The notes beneath the pieces were generated by a model. The model ran no database searches, had not been told where the DNA came from, and was given only the letters and a program-made list of their open reading frames with translations. From Actinernus sp. WN-2022 (lineage: Eukaryota > Cnidaria > Anthozoa > Actiniaria > Actinernidae): 64,000 nucleotides of DNA. Shown here in pieces: positions 42,001 to 55,040 of the stretch (position 1 is the stretch's first letter; the number at the start of each line of letters is the position of its first letter). A program made the translations under genes and the position numbers. The stretch covers positions 152,946,344 through 153,010,343 of the forward strand of contig JAOWCC010000577.1 in the NCBI GenBank assembly GCA_030867875.1, read 5' to 3'.

Positions 42001-45000
42001 TCGAAGAAAAGGCAAAGGGCACAGGCAAAGACCACAAGAGATAATAACTTTATTAGTTGAGCTATTAAGTCAACTAATTTTGATAAGTGCAAAATTAAAA
42101 GGGCGGTACAATTTAAATAACTATTGTTTGGGACTGACTATGGCTAGTCAGACCTGGTCCCGGTTATTCGAAGGATGGATACATAGGGATTGATCCGATG
42201 GATAGCGTTATCCACCCTTTGAACAACCGGACCCAGGACTGATTAGCCTCGTGATGGCGTTGCCCCACGAAAGCGTTTTCACGTGTATGTGAAGCCGCTA
42301 GTCATTCCTAAGTAATAGCTATTTAAATTATACCGCCATTTTCGAATGGGTCAGTGTTGGATTAAATGTTGGAGTGAAGTTTGCTTTTGGTCAAAGAACA
42401 AATGTAGTGTTTGGCTAGTCTTCCAACGCCTACACTGTTAGCCAATCAGGACTCGCCATTCTATTTTCGTAATTAAGCTTTTAGCCGTGTTTCAAGAACA
42501 AAATGGCGGACGTACCAGAATTGCCGCCGACTGTGTTGGTTCAGTCGTCTGTTGATGGCCCTTCATTTGCATCCAACAAAGTTATATCGTGTTATATCGA
42601 CTATAGGGCTGAGAGCGGTGTCGAAAAGTAATTATGTGATTGCTTTCGAATTTGATTGGTTAGTTATCCATAATTGCGTTAACGTTGCCTCGTGATTGTT
42701 TCAAGTAAAATCAATCACGAATTACTTCAGTTCGTGATTGGTTCATTGCGCTTTTATTGGCTCAGGTTTTGGTTTTACGATACTCAATCGAAAGCCGCTC
42801 TTGCAAAGTGACCGAAAGGAAGTATCGAGCGCTGAGTATTTTTAACCTAACAGCCAAAACCGGCACAAGCCAGTTCTTCAAACCTGATACGAGAAATTCT
42901 ACCATCCACATGGCTCTCTAGCGGTAGTTTCCATGTTTTGCTTTAAATTTCAAATAGATCTGACTAGAGCCAAACGAAAAACAAGACACCGAAAGTCGTA
43001 ACTTCTCGCGATATTTGAAATCAGTTGTGGACCAGAAATTCGGAGTTACAAAGCCCTTGCCCGATTTCTTATACTTTTCCTAGTGCCACTTTCATTTTTG
43101 GATCGAAAGTGTCGAAAGTAATAAGTGATAGCTTTGGTTTTGCGTTTGCGTAGCTTTTCTATTGGCTGTGAAACATGTTTTGTAATTATCAGCCAATCAC
43201 AGACAAGTTCTAAACTAAAACCAAACGTTGTTTTGGCCCGTCACGCAATCGATTTTGTTTTTAAGTAAGAGTTCCATACCGAGAACCGAGGTTCTAAGCC
43301 CTAAACATCCCGAGGGCCTACGGCCCTCGGGATGTTTAGGGATTAAAACCGAAGGTTCTCGGTATGAAAGTGATTTATATCACATTTGGTGAGGTTTTCT
43401 CAAATAGAAGGAGGTTTAAAACTGAGTTATAAACCTCCCTGCAACAGTTATAAACCTCAGATTTGTTATTTAATTAGTCTATTGTTGAACGGGTTTATAC
43501 CAGAGTTTCACCCCTATGAAGAACAAAGAAAACCGTGTCAAGTGTGATATAACGAGAATTATCTACGATTGCGTTTATTTGTCAGTCGTGATAGGTTCAA
43601 GTAAAACCAGTCACGAACTACTTCAGTTCGTGATTGTTTCATTGCGTTTTTACTTGCTCCCGTGATTGGCTCTGTACTTTATACTTTGGTTTTGGGTTTT
43701 CCGCGAAACTCAATGGAAAACCGCTATAGTAAATTGAGATTGACGAAAGTGCTTGTTCGATAGATCAGACAGTCATTCTCTTTTGTATTTTATTGCAGAA
43801 ATCAGCCTTCAAACCCCAGAGAGGATGAGGTCCCTACAGAAATTGCAGGCGACAGTGTGGCTAACATTACCAACCCCTCTACAATCTTAAGTTGGGCGGC
43901 AAAACGAAAGATGTTTGGGACTGTCTACGGTCATGAAAACCGGAGTACTACGTGTGCTGGAAGCCTCAGTTCTGAGTTTTCCTCACTAAGCGGGTATGTG
44001 ATGTGTAGTTCTACGTCTGTCTTAATAGTCAAGGTCATGTTATTAAGGCCTGGGCTTGACGTTGTTGCCAGACCCCAGCAAAGATTTAATGTTTTCTTGT
44101 CTTACTTTACTAATAGTTACTATTTTTAAATTATTACTTGAAAGTTTTGTTGGGTTTGACTTCCTCAACAGTTGCAGTTCTTCTTATGGTGATCACGTCA
44201 TCAGTGACGTCATAGCTAAGAGAAACACATTATAAAGAATGGGACCGCGAGTTTTTATACATCGCACAAAATTGATCATGCTTTAACAAGTCATAGAATC
44301 ACGGTTAGAGATGTTGGTTTTATTGATTAGGAGATAAGATATTAAGGGGGAATGTGGTCACGTGACCTGTTTTGCTGAAATATCTCAACAGTAAACGATA
44401 GTCAAGTTCTCTAAGCGTGAGTTTGTAAAAATCAGTAATCAAACTAGAGGTAATCAAAGATTATTGAAGTGCGTTCGATTTGTTGTTAGAATCATCTATG
44501 TGAGCTGACTGAGAAGAACCTGTTTTGCATATTTTGTGGCCTAACGAAATAAATAGTCCTATAATGTTACATGCTGAATGAAACATATGTTTTGGCATTG
44601 TATCAAGAAGTTATTATATGTAAATAAATTACTTCTGTTGGCCACCAAGTACAATGACTTGGCTGGTTCACATAGTTTGTGACCACGAGTGAGTTGACTT
44701 GATTCGGCCGGAGAACGGCTTTCCTAAGTGCTCTAAACATCGTACACAGTTTACTCATGCTTTGATGAAATGTTCCTACGATTTTCCTAAGTAACATTGT
44801 GTTTGAGCGGCAAAATACTTACCGAAAGAACCCAGGTTTGAAACAGAAAGGAATCGAGTCCCCTCACAATCCCCGTCACAATCTCCCGTCGCACGTGCGC
44901 GCAAAGATCGAGAAACTGCTTCGCTTGTAAGTTCACGCCGATATCACGTGACACAGCGAACCCAACGCTACGAACTTTGCGTGCATGAAAACGAGGCAAA

Positions 45001-48000
45001 AGTTAACCAGATTCGTGCATCTCGACAGCTTGCCGCTTGTGATCTAACGTGAACCAACGTGACCACAGGGAGACCAAAGCAAGATTAGGATGCGTTCTCC
45101 TTCGTCCTTCTACTTGTTTACTTGGTGAAACCACAACCCCATTTTAGAAGTTTCCCCTCTTGTATTCGTGTTAGCAGGTCACGTGACAGCCCCGAAACGC
45201 TAGTTAAGATTCTTTATCACGTGAAGTTCTATTGATATACTGAGCTTGACATTTTTGCCAAGGTTCTAGCTCATAATCTTGAAAAATGTGTTTTTCCTGT
45301 TTTCGGTCAATAACCCCCAGGCCTTAACATACTTGAGTATTTATCTCGCAACTCGCAACGCATTCTTTACCATACAAAATCTTTGCAAGTTGCTGTGAGG
45401 TGTCTGACGTTCGCAATTTTCTTTGCAACTTGCAAAGCAAACGAATTTTAGCCGCCGCGTAGCGTTGCGAAATGTGGAAGATGGTTCCATTTTCCCTGCA
45501 ATTCGTCTCGCAATTTTTCGTTACGCAGCACTCAACTCAAGTAAATATCTTACTGTTCACCTATTCATTTGATGTAGAATCGATACTAATGATAAAAAAG
45601 AGCTTACAAGCACTTTAAAATAACTGAGTAGAAGGTGCTGCCTTTGTGAAACAATCTCGTTTTCGAACTGCAAATGGTTAGACCTCCACGTCTTCTCAGA
45701 TAAGGACGTAAAATTGTAGGTCCCATGTCGGCCTCAAGGTTATCAATCTCACCAGACTCACGAGTTATCGACATTGGATAAGTCTGCCTTTGCTGTAAAA
45801 TACTTCGAACTGTTATAATGCAATCAACTGAGTTACCGTAATGACAATCTATAGGCAGATTCACTTGATAAACCTAAACAGTTTACATGCTTTGAATAAC
45901 TATGTAATAGTTTTGTAAAATGTGACCATTATATACAGACATTTTACAGACTTTGTAAGATTCTTGCAAAATGTCTGTGAATGTATAAATTTACAGACAA
46001 TTTTTACAGAATTTAGAGAAATTTCTATTCTAAAACGTTTGTAAAATAAAATAGAGACATTAACCGGCTTTGTAAAAAGTACTCACATTTTACAGACGTT
46101 TTACATACTCGAAGTCTGTCAGTGGTTCGAGTTTTCCAGTGATTTCCGATGACGTCATTGTTGATATTTTGCCTCATTAGCATAAATCAGACTTCAAGTT
46201 ACAAAGAAAACAGAGTCCAATAATTGAAATATATAGTAATAACTTTATTAAAGTCTCAATCGTATAGCTTGGCACAAGTGCCTTGCTAATCGGGGAGACT
46301 ATACAAACTATAGTATCTAAGTTAGGAAAATATATAATAACTTCTAGTGAATAATAATTACAGTAATGAGAATGATAACTAATACAGGCTATAGCATCTA
46401 AGTTAAGAAAGTCTATAATAACTCCTAGTTAATAATGTTTACAATAATAAGAATGATGACTTATAAATACGCTGATATTTAAAAACCGAGTGGACAAACT
46501 CTATATGCATCGACCCCAGTTAATGAAAGAGTGCGGTAATTACACTTCGTAATTGGTAAACAAATTTGAGAGAAATCTGTTGAATAGTTTGTGAGAAACT
46601 GCACAAATTACAAAAATGTATGGCTGTATGGGAGTAATTAACGCACTTTTCAGCTTGAAGTCTGATTTTTGCTAATGAGGAAACATATAAACAATGACGA
46701 CATCTGAAATCCGCCTATAAGGAAGCTAGGCTTCATCATACATCTTCAGTTGGCACTAATTTATTGTCTTCCCACTCTCTCTCTCCAGATCTCTTAGTGT
46801 GTCGTCGTTTCTACATGCTAGGCAATTCGACGCGATGGAGCTTCTGGTGAATCTAGGGTTTGGTGAACCCGATATTCATCTGAATGTACCCGACAGGTTC
46901 TTAACCGCTTCGTCACACATACAGGGAACCGAATCTGATTGGATGAGGACTGCGGATGAGGACGAAGATGATATTTTCGAAAGTGCGGGTTCAACGGTAC
47001 TTTGCTGTTGATTTATATATATTTATTTATTGTTGTTGTAGTGGTTTTGTTTAGACTCATTTTTCGTAACTTTTGTTTCAACTTCAGAGCAACGTTTAGT
47101 AGAGATGTATTGTTAAACATCGTTTGTAATACAGTTTGTAGCAGTAGCTCTCGTTGTGGTGGTGGAAATAAAGGGGTTACGTATGTCAGCTGCTACCCAT
47201 GCGCATTGCGTTAATATTATGTGTTTATTAACATATATCGGAAATTCTGGTTTACAACGATTCAATTTTTAAATAATACGTGAAGACTAACATGTGAAAT
47301 TGTAGTGAAATAATTGTCTTATTAAATTAACCTAGTTCAAAAACCAATTTCATTTAAGATTAACAGATTGATAGATTATTTTGTATTGGGATGTGTGTAT
47401 GCTGGTACGGGTTCAGCTTTGGGTTTTCTCTTTGGCTTTGACCCCTTTGGCCCAACTGCATGGACTGTCTCGACTGGCTCGATTCCTTTTTCATAGCTTT
47501 GAATGAACCTTTATTTGAATACGGATACTCATCAGGCATATATATATATATATATATAAATCCTGGTTTCCACGAAAGCCGTATATACAAATATCATAAT
47601 AAAAATTATAAATAAATATAAAAATTAGTTACTTCTGGTTCGTAAATATTAAAATGATCTCACTTTAACAGGCCACAGAGATCAATATGATTCAGCTCTT
47701 TTTTGAAATCTTTTATACTCTCTGCCTCTTTGAGTGATTTTGGTAGTAAGTTCCATATATTTGCCCCATCGTAACCATAGCTTTTCTTGAGTGCCTCAGT
47801 CTTAGATCTGGGAATGAAGAGATCTGTTTTGTACTTTCGCAAATTATATGAAGTGTGATTGGATACTTTTGAGAATAATTCACAAAGATAGGATGGTGCT
47901 AGGTCATGCAGAGATTTAAACATCATGATATCCTTAGCTTTAAACCGTCGTTCTGCTAAGGAATCCCAACCCTCTCTACGAATCTGCGATGATCTAATTG

Positions 48001-51000
48001 AGTAATTGGTTTTGCTAATTATTCGTGCAGCTCGGTTTTGTAGTTTTCGCAATTTTACTGCTAATCCTGAGCCTATCTTATCCCACACCGCACTGCAATA
48101 GTCAAAGTGAGGCAAAATAAGTACCCTATAAACATTGATTAATGCATTGTTGGGCACATAAGGCCTCACCCTTAATATTCCCAAACCAGAGGACACTTTC
48201 TTAATTACTTTTTCTACATGGGTGCCCCAACTAAGGTGTTGGTAAATGTGTATTCCCAGGTACTTGGTTCCCAATACTCTTTTAATAGGATTGCTATTTA
48301 CTGAAAGCTCAATATCCATACCTACATTGGCTAATCTCTGCTTTGCCCCAATAACCATACATTCAGTCTTTAGAATATTCAGTGTCAATTTGTTGGCAAG
48401 CAGCCAGTCCTTTATGGACTCCAATTCGTTATTCATTGCAGATTCCTGTGACTCCACGTCATCAGACACGAAGGAAAGATTAGAGTCATCTGCGTAAAGT
48501 CGCGGCCTGCAATGTTGAACCGAGTTTGGCAAGTCGTTGATATATATTAAAAAGAGTAATGGACCCAATATTGATTCTTGTGGAACGCCAGTTTTAATTA
48601 AACTTTCTGATGACAGCATTCCACTAACACTGCACTTCTGACTCCTGTTGCACAAGTATGACTCAAACCATTTTATAGTAGAGTGGTCAATACCGTAATA
48701 TGCGAGCTTTTTTACGAGAATGGAGTGATCTACTGTGTCAAAAGCTTTTTCAAGTCTAAGAACACCACTCCATTTACAGCCCCATTATCAATATTTATAT
48801 ACCACTCGTTGGTTAAGTCCAAAAGTGCAGTGACCGTTGAATGCATAGCCCTAAACCCCGACTGCTTTCCTTAACAATCAAGTTAATCTGTTATGGTAGG
48901 TTCAAAATAATAAAACAATTCAGTAACTGTAATAAAACTTACCTCTCCCCCCTTTGCAGTTCGAGTTGCAATTTAACATTTCTCACTCCTTTTAACAAAA
49001 TAACATTTACGAAAGTTCTAAAACTTATAATTAATAAATTGATATAGAGTTTAAAACTCTGTAAAGTTTAAAGGGTTTATGGGCCGTTATAAAACGTCTG
49101 ATTCGACTGCACTCCCCGTAAATGACATAAAGTTGAGACCAGTTTACGGTTCATGCGCAGTTCTACAAATCCGTTGTTTATTTGGCGACCAAATGTTAGA
49201 CAGTTGAAACAAACGACAGGAACTACTGCGCATGAACCGTAAACGGGTCTATTTCCCGTGGCCACGGAAAAGTCAATTCGTTCCCAGATCCCGCACGTTT
49301 TTTCGGCCAGCGGCGAGACCAGTGACATAGCCCTTTTATGCAGAGGGAAAAGCTATATTTAGGATGGGGATTTCTACTTTTAGCAAGAAACCCCTATGAC
49401 AGTAAGAATGTGTTTTGTGAGGTTTAGGGCTAGCAGTGAGGTTTAAAGCGGGAGGTTTTGAAACAAACAAACTCAGTGACTCGATAAACTTTGCAGTGAC
49501 AAAATAGGTGACAAAGTACCACTATATTCACTCAAAAGAAATGTGTAAAATGACACTAGATTAGATGGTTGTGAAATCCTTATTTGACTGTTTGCTTTTT
49601 GGAGCAGAAGTGCACACGAGATGTGAAGGCGGGCTGAAATTCTCTACTAACTTTAACCAGCGCGAAGCCTGTTGCTAAGCAATCAACTTCCAATCAGACG
49701 CCATAAATCATACCCTTGAGAGAGAGAACTGAACCCTAAATCAATCCGACGACTATACAAACTTGTATTCAAGAGAAATAAGTTCTGATATTGTATTTCT
49801 TTGTGGTGCACGTCTAAAAAGAGGAAATACGTTTTGAAGATCGAAAAATAGCCGATTCTCCGCTGATAAAGGTCATTTGTGTGGCGGCTCAATTCAGTGC
49901 TTTTTCCCCGTATCGTACGTCATGCATACCAAAGAAAAACTACACCATCATCACAAAGAAAGCACAATAGTGCGCAATTATGAGTCTTTAGTCATCTATT
50001 CTAAGCGGAAAACAACATGACAAAACTAATTTATTTACCGTATTGTACGTCACAGATTACAGCATCTGTACTTAGCGGCGGTTGGGAGAAAGATTTGCAG
50101 ATTTTCTTTCCTTTTACGCAAAACACAGTAAAAAAAATGTTGGTATGAGTCTTTCCATGTTTAGATCTACTCATTGATTTTAGGCTTCAGTTTTCCTTTA
50201 AGAAAAAAAAACCTGCCAATAACGATTCAGTTAATCATGTTCCTTATATTATGTTATAAGTTGAAAAATCACTAAGAAAACTGACATACATGCTGACCAA
50301 ATCTTCACCATATTCTTATCTTGTTAATAATATACATGAAAAAAATGCTCAATTCTGATTGGTTGAGGGCAATGCAATTTCAAGGAAACACAGTGCAGAA
50401 AAAAGGAAACATAGTGCCGAAAAATGGAAATACGATGCAAATTTCTTTGGAAAGCAATAAAACATTTCCTTTCGACTTCTGAGAACACTCGAACAATTTG
50501 AATGAATTTGAAAGTGTGAACTGTTATGGTTTGTTGACTGAATAAATTACTTTGTCACATGACTCGCCAACGTCACTTCCCAGTAACAATTGTTTGCATG
50601 TATATTATTAATAAGTAATCATACGGTTTTCTCGTGCAATTTGGGATTAATTTTCACTCGTGTGTTTTTCAAAGAGCTCAAATTGCACTCGCCTTGCGGG
50701 CTCGTGCAATTTTGATACTCTTTGAAAAACCTATTCATGCAAATTAATCCCAAATTGCACTCGAAACCGTATGATTACCTATACTAATAACATACTTATA
50801 GTATTGATTTGTAAAGGTTACTTCAGTTCTATTGAATGTATTACCCGTCTAACCAGACAAAGATCCCTTACTTCCTCTCTCTTTGAATGTGGTGTTGACA
50901 ATGCCTGAGTGCAGTATATGTATAATGGCAGAATTGATTATTCTATTGTTCGTGGCCAGCTGTTTTGATGAAATCTACATGCTTTCTTGGATAATCAAAC

Positions 51001-54000
51001 AAAACTGAGATAAATGCGGGAAGTGTCACTTGAACTTTGTTTGGTATAAAAAAAACATATTCTATAATACAGACGTATTCTAACGTAGTTAAAGGCTCGA
51101 AGACGTCTTACTACATTAGGACACTAAGGATAATTCCAAGATTCATCGACTAGCAAGCCATCGGGAAGTTGTTTCAAGTCTAACAGCGCAAGCAGTAGAC
51201 ACAACGTATTGTGAGCTTTATGACCAAACGAATATTTTGTCTCATTTCTTTCTCTTTTGCTCTGACAAAGCCACTATCGCACAACATGTCACCTGCACCT
51301 CGCTACAGAATGCGGTTCGGTTAGTATACTCGTGTGTAACATACTCGCCGGCAAAGACTTACTCTAGTTTTTACAGAAACTAGTTGCCCATTGAATGTTT
51401 TATAAGTTAAGGTACTAGTATTTTTATCAAAACTTTGTGCTTGATGTTCGCTAGTTCTTGATCCTTCATGCTTTAATACGAACCATGTGATAAAAGATAA
51501 TGAACTCGAAGTAATTTACATTTAGTGTATATTCGTCTTAGATTTTATATTGGCCTTATACATTTTGTAAATCATTGTTCTTATTCTTGCCTCTCATATT
51601 TTTTCAAATGTTAATGAAACCGTCGCACCTACTATTTTAACGTGATATTCTTGTGCAAAGGTTTCTTGCGTCTTTCAATTTATTCCTGTGATTTTGCTTT
51701 CATAGAAATTTAAGATTAAATGGATGAGTGTCTGTAGTGTTTATACATCAGGGAGTTTCCTCAGTAGCGCGGGAAACCATGTATCATGCGAGCAACTAGA
51801 TTCAAGAGGTTTCTAGTAGCAATCTGTACGTGTGAATCCGAGTTTTTCAAACCTTAGTGGCTTTCTATCTACACAACAGTGTCTCAGACATGTGCGTTTC
51901 CTCTCAGTTGATAAAACCCGTGTTTTAAACCGCTTCCCCGCCGACGCAGACCTACACCAGCTTTTTACAGAAACTATAATCATCCATTATCGTTCCTCTC
52001 CTTTATTTTGCAGTCATATTCGTCATCTTGGTCTGATCGTAACAACCTCTTCGATTGTCTTCCTTCCCGCTTTATTCCCACAACAAGTTCGTTAGGATCC
52101 ATGAGCGATCTCACCGATTCTGAGGACCTCGACAAAACAGTTCTTCCTGTTCTTGTCATCCTCGAGCCGGAAGAAGCTGCAGATGACTCCTTTGATCTCA
52201 TGCGGCACCTAAGGTTAAACCGCGTGCAGCAGAAACCGACTCAAGGCGGTTTGTTTCTGGAACCTGTTACCGAAGAATTGGAAGTTTCATCCGTTGGGAG
52301 CGGGTCCGTACGCACTAAGATATCTGTCAAACAGGAGTCTTTGGATTCACTTGGAACAATTTCAGTCCTTACCAAAATATCTAGAAAACAGGAATCTGTT
52401 GATTCTGTGAATGATAAAATGATCTGGGAACAGCAGGAGGATTGTGCTCCGCAGGAGGCTGGACATGAACCGAGTGCTGAACCAAGAAATGAGGGCTGTT
52501 TGACGACTTGGGGTAATAATGGGGATGTTCCTTTTGGAAATCAAGTAAATGAAAAGGAAAATCAGGATATGGAAGAACAGATAAATACAAGTTGTTTAAG
52601 TGATTTGAATAAGAGCACAGTCGTAATCAGCGAGGCATGTTCACCATCAAGCTTGGCAGACAGTGAATCTGGGATAGGCTCAGCTTACGACCAAGAAAGT
52701 ATATCGATCAGAGTGCCCTCCCTAAAGAGGCCATACTTAGAATCCTTGGTAGCGAACGAAGTGCAGGAATCATTCGAGCTGGAGGAGATAGCAACTGAAG
52801 AAAATTATGATAGTACTGTGGAAAGCGAGCGACGGAGGAGCGTCACTGAACGACATGGAGGGAATTCTCTAGGCATACATGCAGGGAAAGTGAAGCAAGT
52901 CAAGCGACAATACAGCGACGAAAGTAGTGGATTTGAAGATGAAGTGGTGCAAGACAAAAATAAGAAAATTTCCAGTGATACACCAACGTTACAATCTATA
53001 GAGAGTAACACATCATGTGCAAAGCGTAAACTTTTTGATGGCAGTTTAAAAGTTCCTACTTTAGACCATGATAGTTTAGAAGAGGACAAAATATGTGTTC
53101 CCGAAAGAAACGCTAATCAAACTTCTGAAGTTCATGGTCGTAGAACTGCCTTCGCTAAAAGGCGTTCATGGTCGGCAACGAAGCAACTTCGTGTTGCATT
53201 CGAGGATGAAGTAGCTATTAAACCCAAATCGCATTCCTTCGATGGCTACATGGATACGGACATAACGCATCATATGCTCGATTTACAAAGCTTGCAAGCA
53301 CCGTCTCGAAATGCTGACGTTGCCCCTTCCGTGGTGAATGCATCAAAGCGTAATCACACGAGTGTAGCAAAGTCTCCTTTCTCTGACTCAAGAAAACATC
53401 GCATCCGGACACCTTCTGAAAAGACAGCTGTAGACAATATTAGGAGCTTTATAACGGGTTTGTGGTCCTCGAAGCATAAGAAACCGACAGCTGAAGATGA
53501 TTATCGTAGCTCCGAATCCAAGGCTGTGGCGGGAAGTTCTATTAGCATTCGAGTCAACGCTGCCGAGGATGAAGACAAAACTGTCCTGGATCCCGTCATG
53601 AAACTGCAGCCAGGAGTATGCGAAGGTGGTACTCGTAACGAAGGAGTAACAAAATTAGAGGAAGATCAACAATCTCCAGAGAATTTGGTAAGTGTTTGTA
53701 CCTGAGATATCATTATATATTGGTGAGCACAAATGTTATTCAGGAGCCCATTACCCGCAGCGCCCATCTCCCATACTACCTCTATGATGCAGCCTTTTGA
53801 CAGACCGGGTTATTTTTAGAAATGCGTTTCCCGCGAGTTCGGTTCCGCTAGCCAATCACAAGCGTTTGCGTAATTTTAATTCAAATGATTAATGATCAGG
53901 TCGCGATGTAAGCGAACAATGAGAAATGAAATCTTAAAATAACCCGGTTTAGGAAAACGCTGCATCACGAATATATGACAGATGGATGTTCCGGGTAATA

Positions 54001-55006
54001 ATAAACACTTAATGACTGGCCCCGAGGGAAACAGTGAGTTTTGTTTCCCCGACATCCTCGATGTTCCTCGAAACGGAGTCGAGGATCAAGGGGAAACAAC
54101 ACTCACTGATTCCCGAGGGGACAGTCATTAAGTGATTTGTTATATAGACATAAGTTTTTCTAGAGGCAAAGTTGTGCATAAATACAGGACCTACCTGATA
54201 CGAGCGAGGTTTGTCGTCTTCTCTTCGGGAAGCTGCAACACAAAACGCTGCCAGCATCGCTACGGCATTTTTAGTATCGTTTTGTATCTTTCTTGCATCC
54301 TTTTTAGCTACCAATTTCTCACTCTCAAGATGTAAATTGTTTCTTTGGAGCATTTTTAACGCTTTGTTTCGACGAAAAATGATCAGCTTTTGATGAAGAT
54401 CTAGACATTTTGGTAAACAAATATTTCCCTCCTTTAGCTAGCCAATGGCGCGCGCGACAATCACACCATCTTCTGTCACGATGTGATCACGTGGTGGGCA
54501 ACAATTGATGAATTGTTGCCCGCGCGGGAAACGTTGGATTTTGATGACTGCCACGTGACCCTGAATCAGCCAATGAGTGCGTACATTGTGTCTGGAAAAC
54601 TTATGGCTATGTAACAAGCTGCTTTGTTACAGAACAAGAGCCCATCTGGGCTTTCACTCGGGCCACATGAGATTGAAGATGAAATACACTTTCATTTGAA
54701 ATCCTTTTAGTAATAACCGAAGGATAGAATTATTAGCTGTCTTTAGGAGTGGCCGGTAGCGCGGTGACATGCATTCTCTGCTCCCCTAGTATATATATTT
54801 CTCGTGTATGCAAATTAAAGAAGTTGACCTCAGGGATCTACTTATTCATGTACCGCACGCTTACAATTTAGTCTGCTGTTCTCCAGGTTCAGAGTACTAA
54901 TAGATGATGTCTTATAATGTAATTATATCATGTTTCTATCTTGGCATATAATAGTTAGGAGGACCAGATTGGAAACAAGTGTAAACTTTATCTGCATATC
55001 CTCATT

Positions 55007-55040
<34 letters not shown>

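Noticed and set aside
47500..47580. Hammerhead ribozyme next to the LINE tail (CTGATGAG on the minus strand)
   Set aside because: No GAAA core or stem II pairing follows the CTGATGA motif.
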